The position numbers and the translations under genes were made by a program. From the NCBI GenBank assembly GCA_044224905.1, contig JBGAJN010000003.1, forward strand, positions 1-64,000: a DNA stretch of 64,000 nucleotides, given 5' to 3'. The first letter of the stretch is position 1. Every line of letters starts with the position of its first letter. This DNA is from JBGAJN01 sp044224905. Its GTDB lineage: Bacteria; Verrucomicrobiota; Verrucomicrobiia; Limisphaerales; JBGAJN01. A model generated the notes under the pieces. The model did not search any database and was not told the DNA's origin. It worked only from the letters and a program-made list of their open reading frames with translations. Below, one piece after another: positions 11,198 to 20,126 of this stretch.

Positions 11198-11225
11198 AAC
11201 GCTTGACGTTATTAACGTAGAGCGT
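11198..11225 (+). promoter_or_regulatory. higBA promoter and palindromic operator
   Basis: A perfect 13-bp palindrome ACGTTATTAACGT (11206-11218) lies within a wider inverted repeat AACGCT/AGCGTT (11198-11203 and 11220-11225). It overlaps a TTGACG -35 box (11203-11208) with a weak TACGTT -10 17 bp downstream. HigA-type antitoxins autorepress through such sites. Confidence 0.7.
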
Positions 11226-11237
11226 TACGTTCTCGCA

Positions 11238-11519
11238 ATGATTCGGACCTTCGCTTGTGCGGAGACGGAAAACATTTTCGCAGGCGTGATGTCCCGGCGG
11301 TTTCCGCCGGACATCCAGCGAACGGCCCGGCGCAAACTGCTCCAGTTGCACGCGGTAACGGCGGTTCGGGAAATGGCGGTGCCGCCGGGGAACCGGTTGG
11401 AACTTCTGAGAGGCAAGCGGGCCGGGCAATACAGCGTTCGGATCAACGATCAGTGGCGGATTTGCTTCCGCTGGCAGGGATCCGATGCGGTGGACGTGGA
11501 AATAGTCGATTGCCATTAA
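11238..11519 (+). CDS. higB: HigB-type toxin, RelE/ParE superfamily (93 aa)
   Basis: The protein fits the plasmid-maintenance 'killer' family of ribosome-dependent mRNA interferases: I-Q-R-T-A-R-R-K-L at 27-35, the G-N-R-L-E-L-L-R-G-K-R-A-G-Q-Y-S-V-R-I-N-D-Q-W-R-I-C-F-R-W core, and a C-terminal acidic strand. Length is typical. The toxin gene precedes the antitoxin by 6 bp, the order characteristic of higBA and the reverse of most TA pairs. An autoregulatory palindrome lies just upstream. It sits near the left end of the Tn7-like element, a usual place for a stabilising TA module. Confidence 0.93.
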   Translation: MIRTFACAETENIFAGVMSRRFPPDIQRTARRKLLQLHAVTAVREMAVPPGNRLELLRGKRAGQYSVRINDQWRICFRWQGSDAVDVEIVDCH

Positions 11520-11525
11520 GCGAAT

Positions 11526-11828
11526 ATGAAAAGCAAACAGCTGGCAAACATCACTCCGGGCGAGATTTTGGAGGAGGATTTTTTGAAGCCGATGAAGCTC
11601 AGCCAATACCGCTTGGCCAAGGACATCGGCGTGCCGCCGCGCCGCATCAACGAGATCGTCAAGGGCAAGCGGGCCATCACGGCGGACACGGCGCTGCGTT
11701 TCGGGCGGTACTTCAAGATGTCGGCGGAGTTCTGGTTGAACTTGCAGACGCATTTTGATCTGGAGGTAGAAAGCGAGCGCCTTGGCCGACGCCTGGAGAA
11801 GGAAGTCAAAGTGATGGCCGCGGCGTGA
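11526..11828 (+). CDS. higA: HigA-type antitoxin, XRE helix-turn-helix (100 aa)
   Basis: The helix-turn-helix is plain: P-G-E-I-L-E-E-D-F-L at 11-20, then L-S-Q-Y-R-L-A-K-D-I-G-V and R-R-I-N-E-I-V-K-G-K-R-A-I-T-A-D-T-A-L-R. This is the VapI/HigA family, which neutralises HigB and represses the operon. It begins 6 bp after higB and is surely cotranscribed. Its stop lies 17 bp from the end of the convergent DUF2779 gene with no obvious terminator between them. Confidence 0.93.
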   Translation: MKSKQLANITPGEILEEDFLKPMKLSQYRLAKDIGVPPRRINEIVKGKRAITADTALRFGRYFKMSAEFWLNLQTHFDLEVESERLGRRLEKEVKVMAAA

Positions 11829-11845
11829 AAGGTATGCTGGCGGGT

Positions 11846-13735
11846 TCATGGTCGGTGTGAACTCCAATGTCGCCAGACCAACACCATGGCGGCGGTGTCG
11901 AGCTTGCAGTATTGCAGGAGCAGGTTTTTCCAGCGCAGCCGCAGATCCGGATCATCGCGCTCGATCCCGTAGAGCATTGCTTCATAAGCCCGGATGGCGC
12001 CGGTGCCTTCGGCGACGACCACAGGTTGACCATTGATCTCCAGCGGCGGCAAAGCGGCGTAAGGACTTAACACGGTTCCATTCACCTCTTTTAGATATTC
12101 TGGGAATTCCGCTCGTAACCCAGAGTTCGATTTCCAAATCGCGTCGCACACCACCTTGATGGAAGTGCGCCCTTTCATCAGGGGATGAAAGTAATGCTGG
12201 AGAGACAGGCGATTCATATCGGTCAATCGACCGCCATCCTGGCCTGGTTGCCGAACGATGTTCTCGAGCCACTGCGCCAGCGCAAAGTTGTGGTGAACGC
12301 GTTCCTGCATCTGCGTGAGAATTCGGCGAAGAATGGTGTACTCGTGGGTGGCCCACATGAACACCGTGCCGGTGGTGCCCAGTTGCGCCATCAACGATTC
12401 AGCAAACTCGAAATTCGGAAACGCCTCGTCGACGTTGATCCATTCGGAATGTTTCACCCGGGCACCGGGACGTTCCAGGGTGTGGCAGCTCCATTGGAAG
12501 GCAACCGGTTCATAGGGCCGCATACCGGCGTGGTAGGGAACGGCGAGGGCGGTGGTTTCGAAGTCGATGAAATGGAGCGGGTAGGGGAATCGTTCGAGAA
12601 TCGCCGGCAGTTCATCACTGAACCATTCCGTATTGGCGCGGGTGTGGCGGATCTGAAGGAGCTGTCGTTTGTTATGCTCGCCGACCGTGCCGTCGGATTT
12701 GACGAGGCTGGACTCAGGCAGATCGAGCAGGTTCACCGATCGATCAGCGATCAGGCGATTGGCCACCGGACCGCCGCGCCCGCCGAGAGAACCGATTTGA
12801 TACAGATCGAAGAGGTGCGGACGAACGTCGGCCAGCGGGCCCCAGCAATCGTTGAATCCATCGCGTGGGTCCGTGGCGGTGCGGCGATACTCGCAATCGC
12901 GACAGGCGGTCGAGATGGGCGTGGGGATCTTGGTGAGTTGAGGAACCAGACTTGCGGAATATACTTGCGCTCGGTCGCGCACTTCGGCCGACAAGAGCTC
13001 AATCTCGGCATCGACCGGAACCTGGGTGAGGAAATGATCCGTGCGTAATTGCTCTGCGTCACCGTGGAATTCCACCGTCAGGTGTTCGAACGTTGCTCCC
13101 GGCGGGCGCACGCGGCGCAATTCGAATAAGGAGTAAAGCCGATCGATGCTCGTGGTTTTGGCGGTGTCGGGCATCATTAGAAACGCTCGAATGATTGCCC
13201 GCGGAAACAGCTCTCGCAGCACGAGCACCTGGAAGGTGACGTCCTCGAGATACTCGCGCCAGTCGGAGATGATGGAGTGATCCCGTTTCGTGCGGAACAG
13301 ATTAGGGCGTCCCTCCTGAACGGCGGCGGCGTTGTCGTCACTGTTGTACGACGTGGCCTTTACTTCGATCAGGTCTAATTCGTTGCCGCGCTTCTTGAGG
13401 ATATCGATGCGCGCAAGTTTCGATCCGCTGATCAGGGTCGCCTCGAAAAACGTCCCATCACCAGCCTTCAGGGCGCGCATGGTTTGGCGGGCCGACTCTT
13501 CGGAGCCGCCGGTGAACTCGAGCTCGCGTCCTTCCGGGAAAAGCAGCTTCGCTATTCGTTCCACGATGAAGCCGCCTTCCGCAAGCAGCTGGAGATACTC
13601 GTCCTCGTCCTTTTCCGAGGGGTAGCGGGATTTCTTGTAGAACAGTTTGGTGGGACAATTTTGCGCCAGCTTGAAATCCGATTTCGAAAGATACGTGCGG
13701 GTCGGCGTGGAGGTTTTCATGGCTGACGAGTTCAT
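11846..13735 (-). CDS. DUF2779 protein with Cas4-like nuclease domain (629 aa)
   Basis: The N-terminal half looks like a PD-(D/E)XK nuclease of the Cas4/RecB type: Asp111 (A-R-I-D-I-L), Glu124 and Lys126 (L-I-E-V-K-A-T). A Cys at 27 (N-C-P-T-K) together with C-R-D-C and a later C-W-G near 279-300 gives the four-cysteine pattern of Cas4/AddB iron-sulfur clusters. The C-terminal part begins with L-H-F-I-D-F-E-T, an acidic motif of the DUF2779 exonuclease-like domain. The ATG overlaps the stop of the upstream frameshifted gene (ATGA), so it ends a translationally coupled seven-gene run. Similar proteins occur in defence islands, but the role here is not known. No cas genes are nearby. Confidence 0.8.
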   Translation of the reverse strand: MNSSAMKTSTPTRTYLSKSDFKLAQNCPTKLFYKKSRYPSEKDEDEYLQLLAEGGFIVERIAKLLFPEGRELEFTGGSEESARQTMRALKAGDGTFFEATLISGSKLARIDILKKRGNELDLIEVKATSYNSDDNAAAVQEGRPNLFRTKRDHSIISDWREYLEDVTFQVLVLRELFPRAIIRAFLMMPDTAKTTSIDRLYSLFELRRVRPPGATFEHLTVEFHGDAEQLRTDHFLTQVPVDAEIELLSAEVRDRAQVYSASLVPQLTKIPTPISTACRDCEYRRTATDPRDGFNDCWGPLADVRPHLFDLYQIGSLGGRGGPVANRLIADRSVNLLDLPESSLVKSDGTVGEHNKRQLLQIRHTRANTEWFSDELPAILERFPYPLHFIDFETTALAVPYHAGMRPYEPVAFQWSCHTLERPGARVKHSEWINVDEAFPNFEFAESLMAQLGTTGTVFMWATHEYTILRRILTQMQERVHHNFALAQWLENIVRQPGQDGGRLTDMNRLSLQHYFHPLMKGRTSIKVVCDAIWKSNSGLRAEFPEYLKEVNGTVLSPYAALPPLEINGQPVVVAEGTGAIRAYEAMLYGIERDDPDLRLRWKNLLLQYCKLDTAAMVLVWRHWSSHRP

Positions 13736-14228
13736 GCGGTCGCTGCTGGATTTGAAGTCTCGGTAGGCGCAATGCCATGGAAGCTCAATTCATAATCAAG
13801 CGCGAGTTGAACCTCGGGCAGCCGTTCAATGGCCTTGCGCAACCCGGAGGCGCGGACCAGCTGCCAGCGGGCGACCGGCCAATGGCGTGATCGCAGCGGG
13901 GCGGCGGCCTGCCGAACGCGGCGCGTGGCGAATTCTCCGACCGACTCGACCACACTTTGACTCATGGCGGCGATGGGCTCACGGCTCAGCAGCGGCCCGC
14001 TCGAAGTCCAGACATCGCCCTCCTTCTTCCAAGCGTGCTCCGTCACATCGATCCCGAGGTCGATGACCATCCCTTGCCATCAAAGACAGACGGCTTCTCC
14101 GCCGTCCCGCCTTCCTTCAGCATAAGCGGGGCGGTGGAAACCTCACCTGCCAGCTTAGGCGCATCGTCGGCATGGATCGCGGCAAACAGAGCGAGCAGCA
14201 GGGCGATGAGTGTGAGGATCGTTTTCAT
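13732..14228 (-). pseudogene. exported protein with internal frameshift
   Basis: A signal peptide (start at 14228, M-K-T-I-L-T-L-I-A-L-L-L-A-L-F-A-A) leads into a frame reading ...V-F-D-G-K-G and then stops at 14043. The next frame, starting around 14070, continues naturally as M-V-I-D-L-G-I-D-V-T-E-H-A-W-K-K-E-G-D-V-W-T and ends at 13732. A single missing base at a run of G near 14072 would explain it. The start overlaps the upstream lyase stop (ATGA) and the end overlaps the DUF2779 start (ATGA), so the restored gene fits the coupled operon. It could be a real mutation, a sequencing error or programmed slippage. Confidence 0.75.
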
Positions 14229-16063
14229 CGTGGTGAAGCGGTGACTTGGATCCAACCATCGGTGCCAGCCTGCGCCCACAGACGGATGATCAGTCGGTTC
14301 AGGCCGGGATTCGGCGAATCAAATTTGGCTCGGGCTGCGGAGACATCCTCGACTTCGAACGTGAGCTTCGATGAAGCCGATGCGGCAAGCCGCAGCGATT
14401 CGCCGGATTGTTCGAGCCGAAATCCATCATCCATCTTCGTGGCTTTCGCGTGAGTGAGCCATTGCCACTTGACGTCGACGGCATCGGCGGTCCGCCATGT
14501 GTCGCGCACGGTGAGCCTGCGATCGGGATTGAGCGTGAAATGACGCTGCGCACTGCGAACCTGTTCGCGGACGACGGGGGTGAGATTAATGCTGAAGCCG
14601 CCCTCGGTAGGAGTGATGTCCGCATTGCCGTCGACACGTTGTGGGGCGTTGTTGAAGCGCAGCAAGTTGTGGCTCTTCGGGCCGCAGCGAAAGATGCTCC
14701 AGCGTTTGCTGTGTTGTGTGGTCTTGAACAGATCAGCGGCCAATCCGTTCGCTCGCGCGTGGGGATAGCTCTCGCGACCGAGATCGACGGCCCAGCGGAC
14801 GCCGTTGGCTTCGAGGATGTAGGAACCGATGTCCATGTGCGCGTGCGAGTCGTCGGCCTTGCCTGCTTTAATGCCGATGAACGTGGCGCGTGGGTCATTC
14901 CAGGCGCTACGCATCACGGCCTGCGGCTGGGTGCCGCCTTCACTCCACCACTCGAGTGGCGGTTGTGTTTTCGAGTTGGTCGTGAGCGATGGATCACGCC
15001 ACAGTAGCGCCAGAGGCAACATGCGGCTCGCATCTCCGCGTGGAGCACCACTGGTCAGCGCTTCGGAGAGTTTCGTGAGGTTGGCGACTTCGCGTTGGCT
15101 GAGGTCATCGCGCCTCAACTCACGAGCAAACCAGAACATGATCGGTTCGATCCCGAGGGAAGAGCTGTTGTCTGCAAAGTTGTAGAGCAGACCACTCGGC
15201 GCGGTCATTTGCAGCCTGTAGTCGGCGGTTTGCAGAAAGCCGGGAGCCTTTTCGAGGCCGCAGGTCGTGCCGAAGTTCTTCCGCAAGGCCTCGGCCATAA
15301 GCGCATAGAACGTGGTGCCATAGGCCCAGTAGTCCGGCCCTTCCGAGTAGGCTCCGGCTGGAGCATACAGCTGCGCATAGCGCGGCATGTTCTTCAATGC
15401 GCGGTCCACGATCTGTTTTGCGAGCGCCGGCTCACGCTCCGCCACTGCCAACGCGGCGATGACGAGCCCACTATGGCAAACAGCGGTCCAGTTGTTGTTT
15501 CCCGTGATCCAACTCTTGCCCGCTTCATCTTCCAACGAAGCTCGCAGCGCCTTCTCGATCAGCGCATCCTCGAAACGCGCACGTTCGTCTGCCGTCAGCG
15601 CGTCATGCAACCAATCCAAACCCACAGCCATACCGAGCGCGCCTTCTGCCGTGTCGAGAAAGTGCTGTGGATACCAGTTCGGCAACTCGGCCATCGTCTG
15701 CATTTCCAGCTTGGCTCGTGTGAGAAACCGAGCGTCGTCGGTGAGCCGAAACATCATCGCCAGCGACAAAATGCGCCCCTGCGCATGTCTCATCGGCCCA
15801 TGCCAGAAGGCACCCTTGTCCACATACTCGACGGGTGGTTGATGGAGCAGTTTCAAAGAGGTCTCGCTCACCACGGTGAAGATTCGCTTTGAGACCTCAT
15901 CGTTTTCGATCTGCCGTTTCAGCGTGTCCCATCGCGCTGCGTTGGTAAAGAGACGTGGATGCGGCGGCAAAGCTTTCCACACCTTCTCTGGCAACGTCTC
16001 AGCCCCAGCAAAGCCGAGCGTGCCAAGGCAAAGGGCGAGAGTGGCGACGAAGGCTGTGTTCAT
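14225..16063 (-). CDS. heparinase II/III-like polysaccharide lyase, exported (612 aa)
   Basis: An N-terminal signal peptide (about 20 residues) is followed by an alpha/alpha barrel region (H-P-R-L-F near 36, several helical repeats, W-I-T-G-N-N-N-W-T-A-V-C around 185) and a C-terminal beta-sandwich with the heparinase-II/III motif D-S-H-A-H-M-D-I-G-S near 408-417. The N-N-W and H-x-H-x-D features match this lyase superfamily, which eliminates uronic-acid glycans such as heparin, alginate or related polymers. The substrate cannot be told from sequence. The ATG overlaps the stop of the mannosidase-like gene by 4 bp and its stop overlaps the next start by 4 bp. Confidence 0.85.
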   Translation of the reverse strand: MNTAFVATLALCLGTLGFAGAETLPEKVWKALPPHPRLFTNAARWDTLKRQIENDEVSKRIFTVVSETSLKLLHQPPVEYVDKGAFWHGPMRHAQGRILSLAMMFRLTDDARFLTRAKLEMQTMAELPNWYPQHFLDTAEGALGMAVGLDWLHDALTADERARFEDALIEKALRASLEDEAGKSWITGNNNWTAVCHSGLVIAALAVAEREPALAKQIVDRALKNMPRYAQLYAPAGAYSEGPDYWAYGTTFYALMAEALRKNFGTTCGLEKAPGFLQTADYRLQMTAPSGLLYNFADNSSSLGIEPIMFWFARELRRDDLSQREVANLTKLSEALTSGAPRGDASRMLPLALLWRDPSLTTNSKTQPPLEWWSEGGTQPQAVMRSAWNDPRATFIGIKAGKADDSHAHMDIGSYILEANGVRWAVDLGRESYPHARANGLAADLFKTTQHSKRWSIFRCGPKSHNLLRFNNAPQRVDGNADITPTEGGFSINLTPVVREQVRSAQRHFTLNPDRRLTVRDTWRTADAVDVKWQWLTHAKATKMDDGFRLEQSGESLRLAASASSKLTFEVEDVSAARAKFDSPNPGLNRLIIRLWAQAGTDGWIQVTASPR

Positions 16064-18717
16064 TTTAGGTCGAGACGATAGGTCTGAATCTGCTGGCGGG
16101 TGAACGAGGCTGGAACTGCTCCTCTGGCCGTGAGTGGCACGGCTTCAATGTCAGTCTCGATGTGAGTCGCGCGGTGAGCGGATGAAAGGCCAGCCGTGAC
16201 GCTGATCTCAGCCTTCGCAGCGGCATCCGACACATTCCAAAGCCTTGCGACGAATCCTTTCTCGATACCGTCATCATGCACTTTCAGCGCCCAGAGGAGG
16301 ACGTTCGGATTGTCGATGGCGAGCAATGCGTGCGTGGTCTCGGGATAGTCCTTGCCACCTTTGCTGATGATCGGGCCGGTGATGAAGGGGTTCTGATGTT
16401 CGAGGGCGAACTTCATCGCGGCGGTGGCATCGTAGTTGCCATGCGGGCGCAGCGCGAATCGTTGTGTGAAGCGGGTCTGTCCGTTCTGAGCGCGGATGCC
16501 GAGGGATGGGCCATCGACTTGACCACCGGCGAGGAAGTTGAGCTGCGGCGTGCCGATATCGAGCACCTTGTAGGTGCTGACGCCGAGTTTGGCGAAGGCG
16601 AGATCGGCGTTGGAAATGGTGACGCCCTTTATGCCATCGGCATCGGTCATGTCTGCGAAATGATTGACGGTGAGGAAGTCGTAACGCGCGTGGGTGTCAG
16701 CGTAGTCACCGCCATCAGCCTTGAGCTTGTTCAGATTGATCGCGCCGACTTCTTCGGTGTGCGTGGCGGGATTGTTGAGAGCGAAGGAGAAGGCCCAATG
16801 GCGCACATCACTGAAGTTGGCGTTGAGTTCGTTGTGAATGTCGATGCGGTCGGAATCGCGATACAGCGTGATGGCGGTAGTGTGGGCGAGCCCGGCCTCG
16901 CTGCGGGCGCGGAGGGTGACGGAGACCGGGCCGCTGTTCTCGATGCGCAGAGGTTCGCCCTCATCGGATTGTTCGGCGAAGTCGTTGAGCTTCAAATCGA
17001 GGATGCTGGCGGCGAGTTCGGTGTTGCCGCGCCGTTTGTCGATGAATCTGCGGATGGCTCCATCGCGCTCGATGACGAGTTTCACGGCGGCGTTTTCAAG
17101 GACGTTATCTTTGGCCGTGGCGGCGTCATCGGTGGGTGCGTTGCCTTTGCCGGTGAGAACCTCAAAGACCTTGTAGCCAACGGAGGGCACATCGCTGGCG
17201 AGGATGCGCAGGTTTCGTGCGCCATCGAGTTTCACGATCTGATGCGGCACATCCTTGCCCGTGGTGAGATCGCGCACATGGATGTCCGCGCTGCCGTTGT
17301 AGAGAAAGTCGGCGTTCTGCGTGCGTGGCCAACCGAGCGGGTTCAGCACGAAGAAGCGGTTCGCCTTTTCAGGCCGTGGAATCATGCCGCCGAGCCGCAC
17401 GATGGCTTCACCTTGGATCGAGTTCACATAGGTCTCGATCTCCGTGGCGATGAGTTCCTGCCACGCGGCTCGTTGCGGTCGCGAGATGGGGCCGTCGGCA
17501 GTCCAGTTGTGCTCCCAGAACAGGCCGATGGCATTGAACGCGCGATCACGCGATGCCGTGTGGCGTTTCATGAAGTCGGGATACTTCAGGCTCACCAGGG
17601 CCGCGAGCAGCTCGGCACTGCGCAGCTTTTCCACTGCACGTTTGGCTCGTGCTGAGGTTTCCGACATCGACGCGGAATACAGATCCCATTCGTTGCCAAA
17701 CGTCACGGATTGGCTGTCGAGCGTGGCTCCGTGGGTCTTCTCGAAGTCCTCAAAGAAGTCCTGCTCGTTCGAGACGATGACCTGTCGCTTCTTATTGCTC
17801 TGTTGTTTGGCAATAACGTGGAAGTGATCGCAATACGGCGATGACACGAGCTTCTGCAGTCCGGGCACACCGGGGATTTCCGGTGGCGGCGTGATGCCGG
17901 TTTTGCGTGCGAGATCATCTCCACCGTAGCCAAACAGACCGGCGACTTGATAGGGCGCACCGGTCTTCGGATCGACGTAGCGCTTCAAGAAGCCCGCATC
18001 GCTGTCCACATACTTGATCGCTGCCGCAGGCGATCCAGCCTCCCAGTAACCGCCGACTCCATGCGAGCCGAGCGAATACCACTTCAACAAAAGCCGCTGC
18101 CCATCATGCCCCGTCCACCAACTGATTTCGCGTGGCCGTGCGCCGAGCACCTTGTTGTCCAGCCTGCTCGCACAGCCGCAAACGCCACGCCAGGAATACT
18201 GTGCCCCCGCTCCGGCAAACAAGGATGCGAGGCCCAGTGGCAACGTTTGATCTTCCATCGCCACCGCCATGCGGAACTTGAGTCCGTGCCGCCGCTCCAA
18301 CCGCCCAGCGTAATACATCCCACGTAGCACGGCCTCGGCGGGTTGACCGCCGTAGCATGACACCACCAAGTTCATCGGCGCACTGATCGTGCCGTCCTTG
18401 ATGCGCCCAATGAGCCGCGCAAACTCGGCTGGCGTCTTCCGCTGCTCATAGTTCCACAGCCAGTAGCTGCCATCGCAGTTGAATCGATTCCGATACGCCG
18501 GTTCATTCCCCGCCGTCTCATCGGCCAGCTCCAAATGCCAGTCGATCATCTCGACAAAGGTCCGCGCATAAGTATCCGCATCCGCCGTCCACATGAAGTC
18601 CGTGTGATCATCGTTGGCGATGTAGATGCGCTTCGGTGACTCGGCGGCAGTGGCGGAAGCAAGTGAGGCGAGCAGGAGTATGACGGTGTATGCTTTCACT
18701 GACTGCATTGGATTCAT
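16060..18717 (-). CDS. GH38-like alpha-mannosidase family protein, exported (885 aa)
   Basis: After a signal peptide ending near A-T-A-A-E, the protein opens with N-D-D-H-T-D-F-M-W, comparable to the metal-binding H-x-D-x-x-W of glycoside hydrolase family 38. A beta/alpha domain is followed by long beta-rich domains (for example V-I-E-R-D-G-A-I-R-R-F-I-D-K), the usual GH38 layout, and the length fits. The exact glycan is unknown; with the lyase downstream, the permease, SIS and ROK genes upstream, a role in degrading a mannose- or amino-sugar-containing polymer is likely. Its start overlaps the permease stop by 4 bp. Confidence 0.68.
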   Translation of the reverse strand: MNPMQSVKAYTVILLLASLASATAAESPKRIYIANDDHTDFMWTADADTYARTFVEMIDWHLELADETAGNEPAYRNRFNCDGSYWLWNYEQRKTPAEFARLIGRIKDGTISAPMNLVVSCYGGQPAEAVLRGMYYAGRLERRHGLKFRMAVAMEDQTLPLGLASLFAGAGAQYSWRGVCGCASRLDNKVLGARPREISWWTGHDGQRLLLKWYSLGSHGVGGYWEAGSPAAAIKYVDSDAGFLKRYVDPKTGAPYQVAGLFGYGGDDLARKTGITPPPEIPGVPGLQKLVSSPYCDHFHVIAKQQSNKKRQVIVSNEQDFFEDFEKTHGATLDSQSVTFGNEWDLYSASMSETSARAKRAVEKLRSAELLAALVSLKYPDFMKRHTASRDRAFNAIGLFWEHNWTADGPISRPQRAAWQELIATEIETYVNSIQGEAIVRLGGMIPRPEKANRFFVLNPLGWPRTQNADFLYNGSADIHVRDLTTGKDVPHQIVKLDGARNLRILASDVPSVGYKVFEVLTGKGNAPTDDAATAKDNVLENAAVKLVIERDGAIRRFIDKRRGNTELAASILDLKLNDFAEQSDEGEPLRIENSGPVSVTLRARSEAGLAHTTAITLYRDSDRIDIHNELNANFSDVRHWAFSFALNNPATHTEEVGAINLNKLKADGGDYADTHARYDFLTVNHFADMTDADGIKGVTISNADLAFAKLGVSTYKVLDIGTPQLNFLAGGQVDGPSLGIRAQNGQTRFTQRFALRPHGNYDATAAMKFALEHQNPFITGPIISKGGKDYPETTHALLAIDNPNVLLWALKVHDDGIEKGFVARLWNVSDAAAKAEISVTAGLSSAHRATHIETDIEAVPLTARGAVPASFTRQQIQTYRLDLK

Positions 18718-20117
18718 GAGGGTGCGCTGTTCTTCTTCCTGCCCAAGACCACAGCGAGCGCGATGACTGCACAGGTCACATCAAAAACGACCACGCTCTT
18801 CCCAGTGGCCCAGTCTTGCGCCCATAGCTCGATGAAGAAGGACTGCACGAGGATGTAGAGATCCACTACGATGCCGAGCGCTGGAACGAGACCATAAAGC
18901 AAGGCTCCACCAAGCGTGCGCAGACGATGACGATTCAGCAGGATGCAGGCGAGATTGCCAAAGAGGAAGGTTAGCATCGCGAAGAAGGTGGATGTAGTGC
19001 ACCACCAGACGAAGGCATTGTAGGCACCGATGGAGATGAAGACCGAAAGTCCCATGATGATGCCTGCGGCGAAGATGACGTGCAGAGCCGTCCACGGCAC
19101 CTGATAGCGCGGGTGGAGCTTCGCAAAAGCAGCCGGAGCGGCATGGCGGCGGCCTTTGGCAAAGAGGATGCGACTCGCTCCCACCGAAGTGGCCACCATG
19201 AGCGCGAGCGTGGCCGAAAGTGCGGTGAAAGTGATCGCGATGGAGCCACGCCCCCACACGGCCTGCGCGACTTCATTGATCGGCATGCGCCCGCCCTCCG
19301 AGATGCTTTTCAAATAGCTGGCGTCGCCGCCAAGCGTGAGCGCCCACATGCCCACGATGATGAGTGCCGCATACAGTAGCAGCGCGAGGATCGTGGCCTG
19401 AGGGATGAGGCGGCGGGCGGTGCGTGTTTCCTCGGCGAGTGTCGAGACGACATCGAAACCGCAGAACGCGAGCATTCCAAACACGAGGGCGCGAAACATG
19501 CCCGAGCTGTCGCTGATGGCCGCCGTGATCGAGAAGCCCTCCAGCGTCACCGGTGTGCCACGCGATGGCGCGAGCCACACGATGGTCGCGCACAGCACCG
19601 CGACGGTGGCGATCTCGATCAGCAGAAACACCAGCGCGCCTTTGGCCGATATGGCGATGCCGCGATAGACGATGGACGCAGTCCACGCGCAGCCCATGAG
19701 CACGCCGATGATGAAACCCAAGCCCGCAGGCATCGCGACGCCCAGCGCGATGAGCAGTTCATTGAAGAACAAGCCGACGGCCACGACTTGGATGATGAAA
19801 TTGGCGAAGTAGTAGAGGAACACCAGCCATCCAGCCCAGGCACCGACGCGCGGCCCTGTAGCTTGCGTGGCCCAATCCGCCACGCTGCCCGAACTCGGAT
19901 GATCGCGCGAGAGCACAGCATAGCTGAACGCCGTCGGCAACGTGGCGCACAAGGCGAGCACAAACGCCAGCGGCGCGAGCTTGCCACAGGCGAGGAAGAT
20001 CGGGCCGAAGAGGCCATACAGCGTCATCGCGGGCGATAAGAAGACCATGCCCAACGTGGCCGCGCCGACGAGGCCAATGACATCCGATTTGAGGCGAGTG
20101 TGTGGAGGCGAGACCAT
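18714..20117 (-). CDS. APC-superfamily permease (467 aa)
   Basis: About 12 hydrophobic helices and the N-terminal G-L-V-G-A-A-T-L-G-M motif place it in the amino acid-polyamine-organocation superfamily of proton-coupled inner-membrane importers. Family length is normal. It is unusual as the only transporter in an operon of glycan enzymes, so it may import an amino sugar derivative or a peptide-linked product; that is inference. It begins 9 bp after the SIS gene stop and its own stop overlaps the mannosidase start by 4 bp. Confidence 0.86.
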   Translation of the reverse strand: MVSPPHTRLKSDVIGLVGAATLGMVFLSPAMTLYGLFGPIFLACGKLAPLAFVLALCATLPTAFSYAVLSRDHPSSGSVADWATQATGPRVGAWAGWLVFLYYFANFIIQVVAVGLFFNELLIALGVAMPAGLGFIIGVLMGCAWTASIVYRGIAISAKGALVFLLIEIATVAVLCATIVWLAPSRGTPVTLEGFSITAAISDSSGMFRALVFGMLAFCGFDVVSTLAEETRTARRLIPQATILALLLYAALIIVGMWALTLGGDASYLKSISEGGRMPINEVAQAVWGRGSIAITFTALSATLALMVATSVGASRILFAKGRRHAAPAAFAKLHPRYQVPWTALHVIFAAGIIMGLSVFISIGAYNAFVWWCTTSTFFAMLTFLFGNLACILLNRHRLRTLGGALLYGLVPALGIVVDLYILVQSFFIELWAQDWATGKSVVVFDVTCAVIALAVVLGRKKNSAPS

Positions 20118-20126
20118 GAGTTGGAG

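Noticed and set aside
11846..13735. CRISPR-Cas adaptation gene cas4
   Set aside because: The nuclease domain resembles Cas4, but the C-terminal DUF2779 part and absence of cas1, cas2 or an array argue against CRISPR function.
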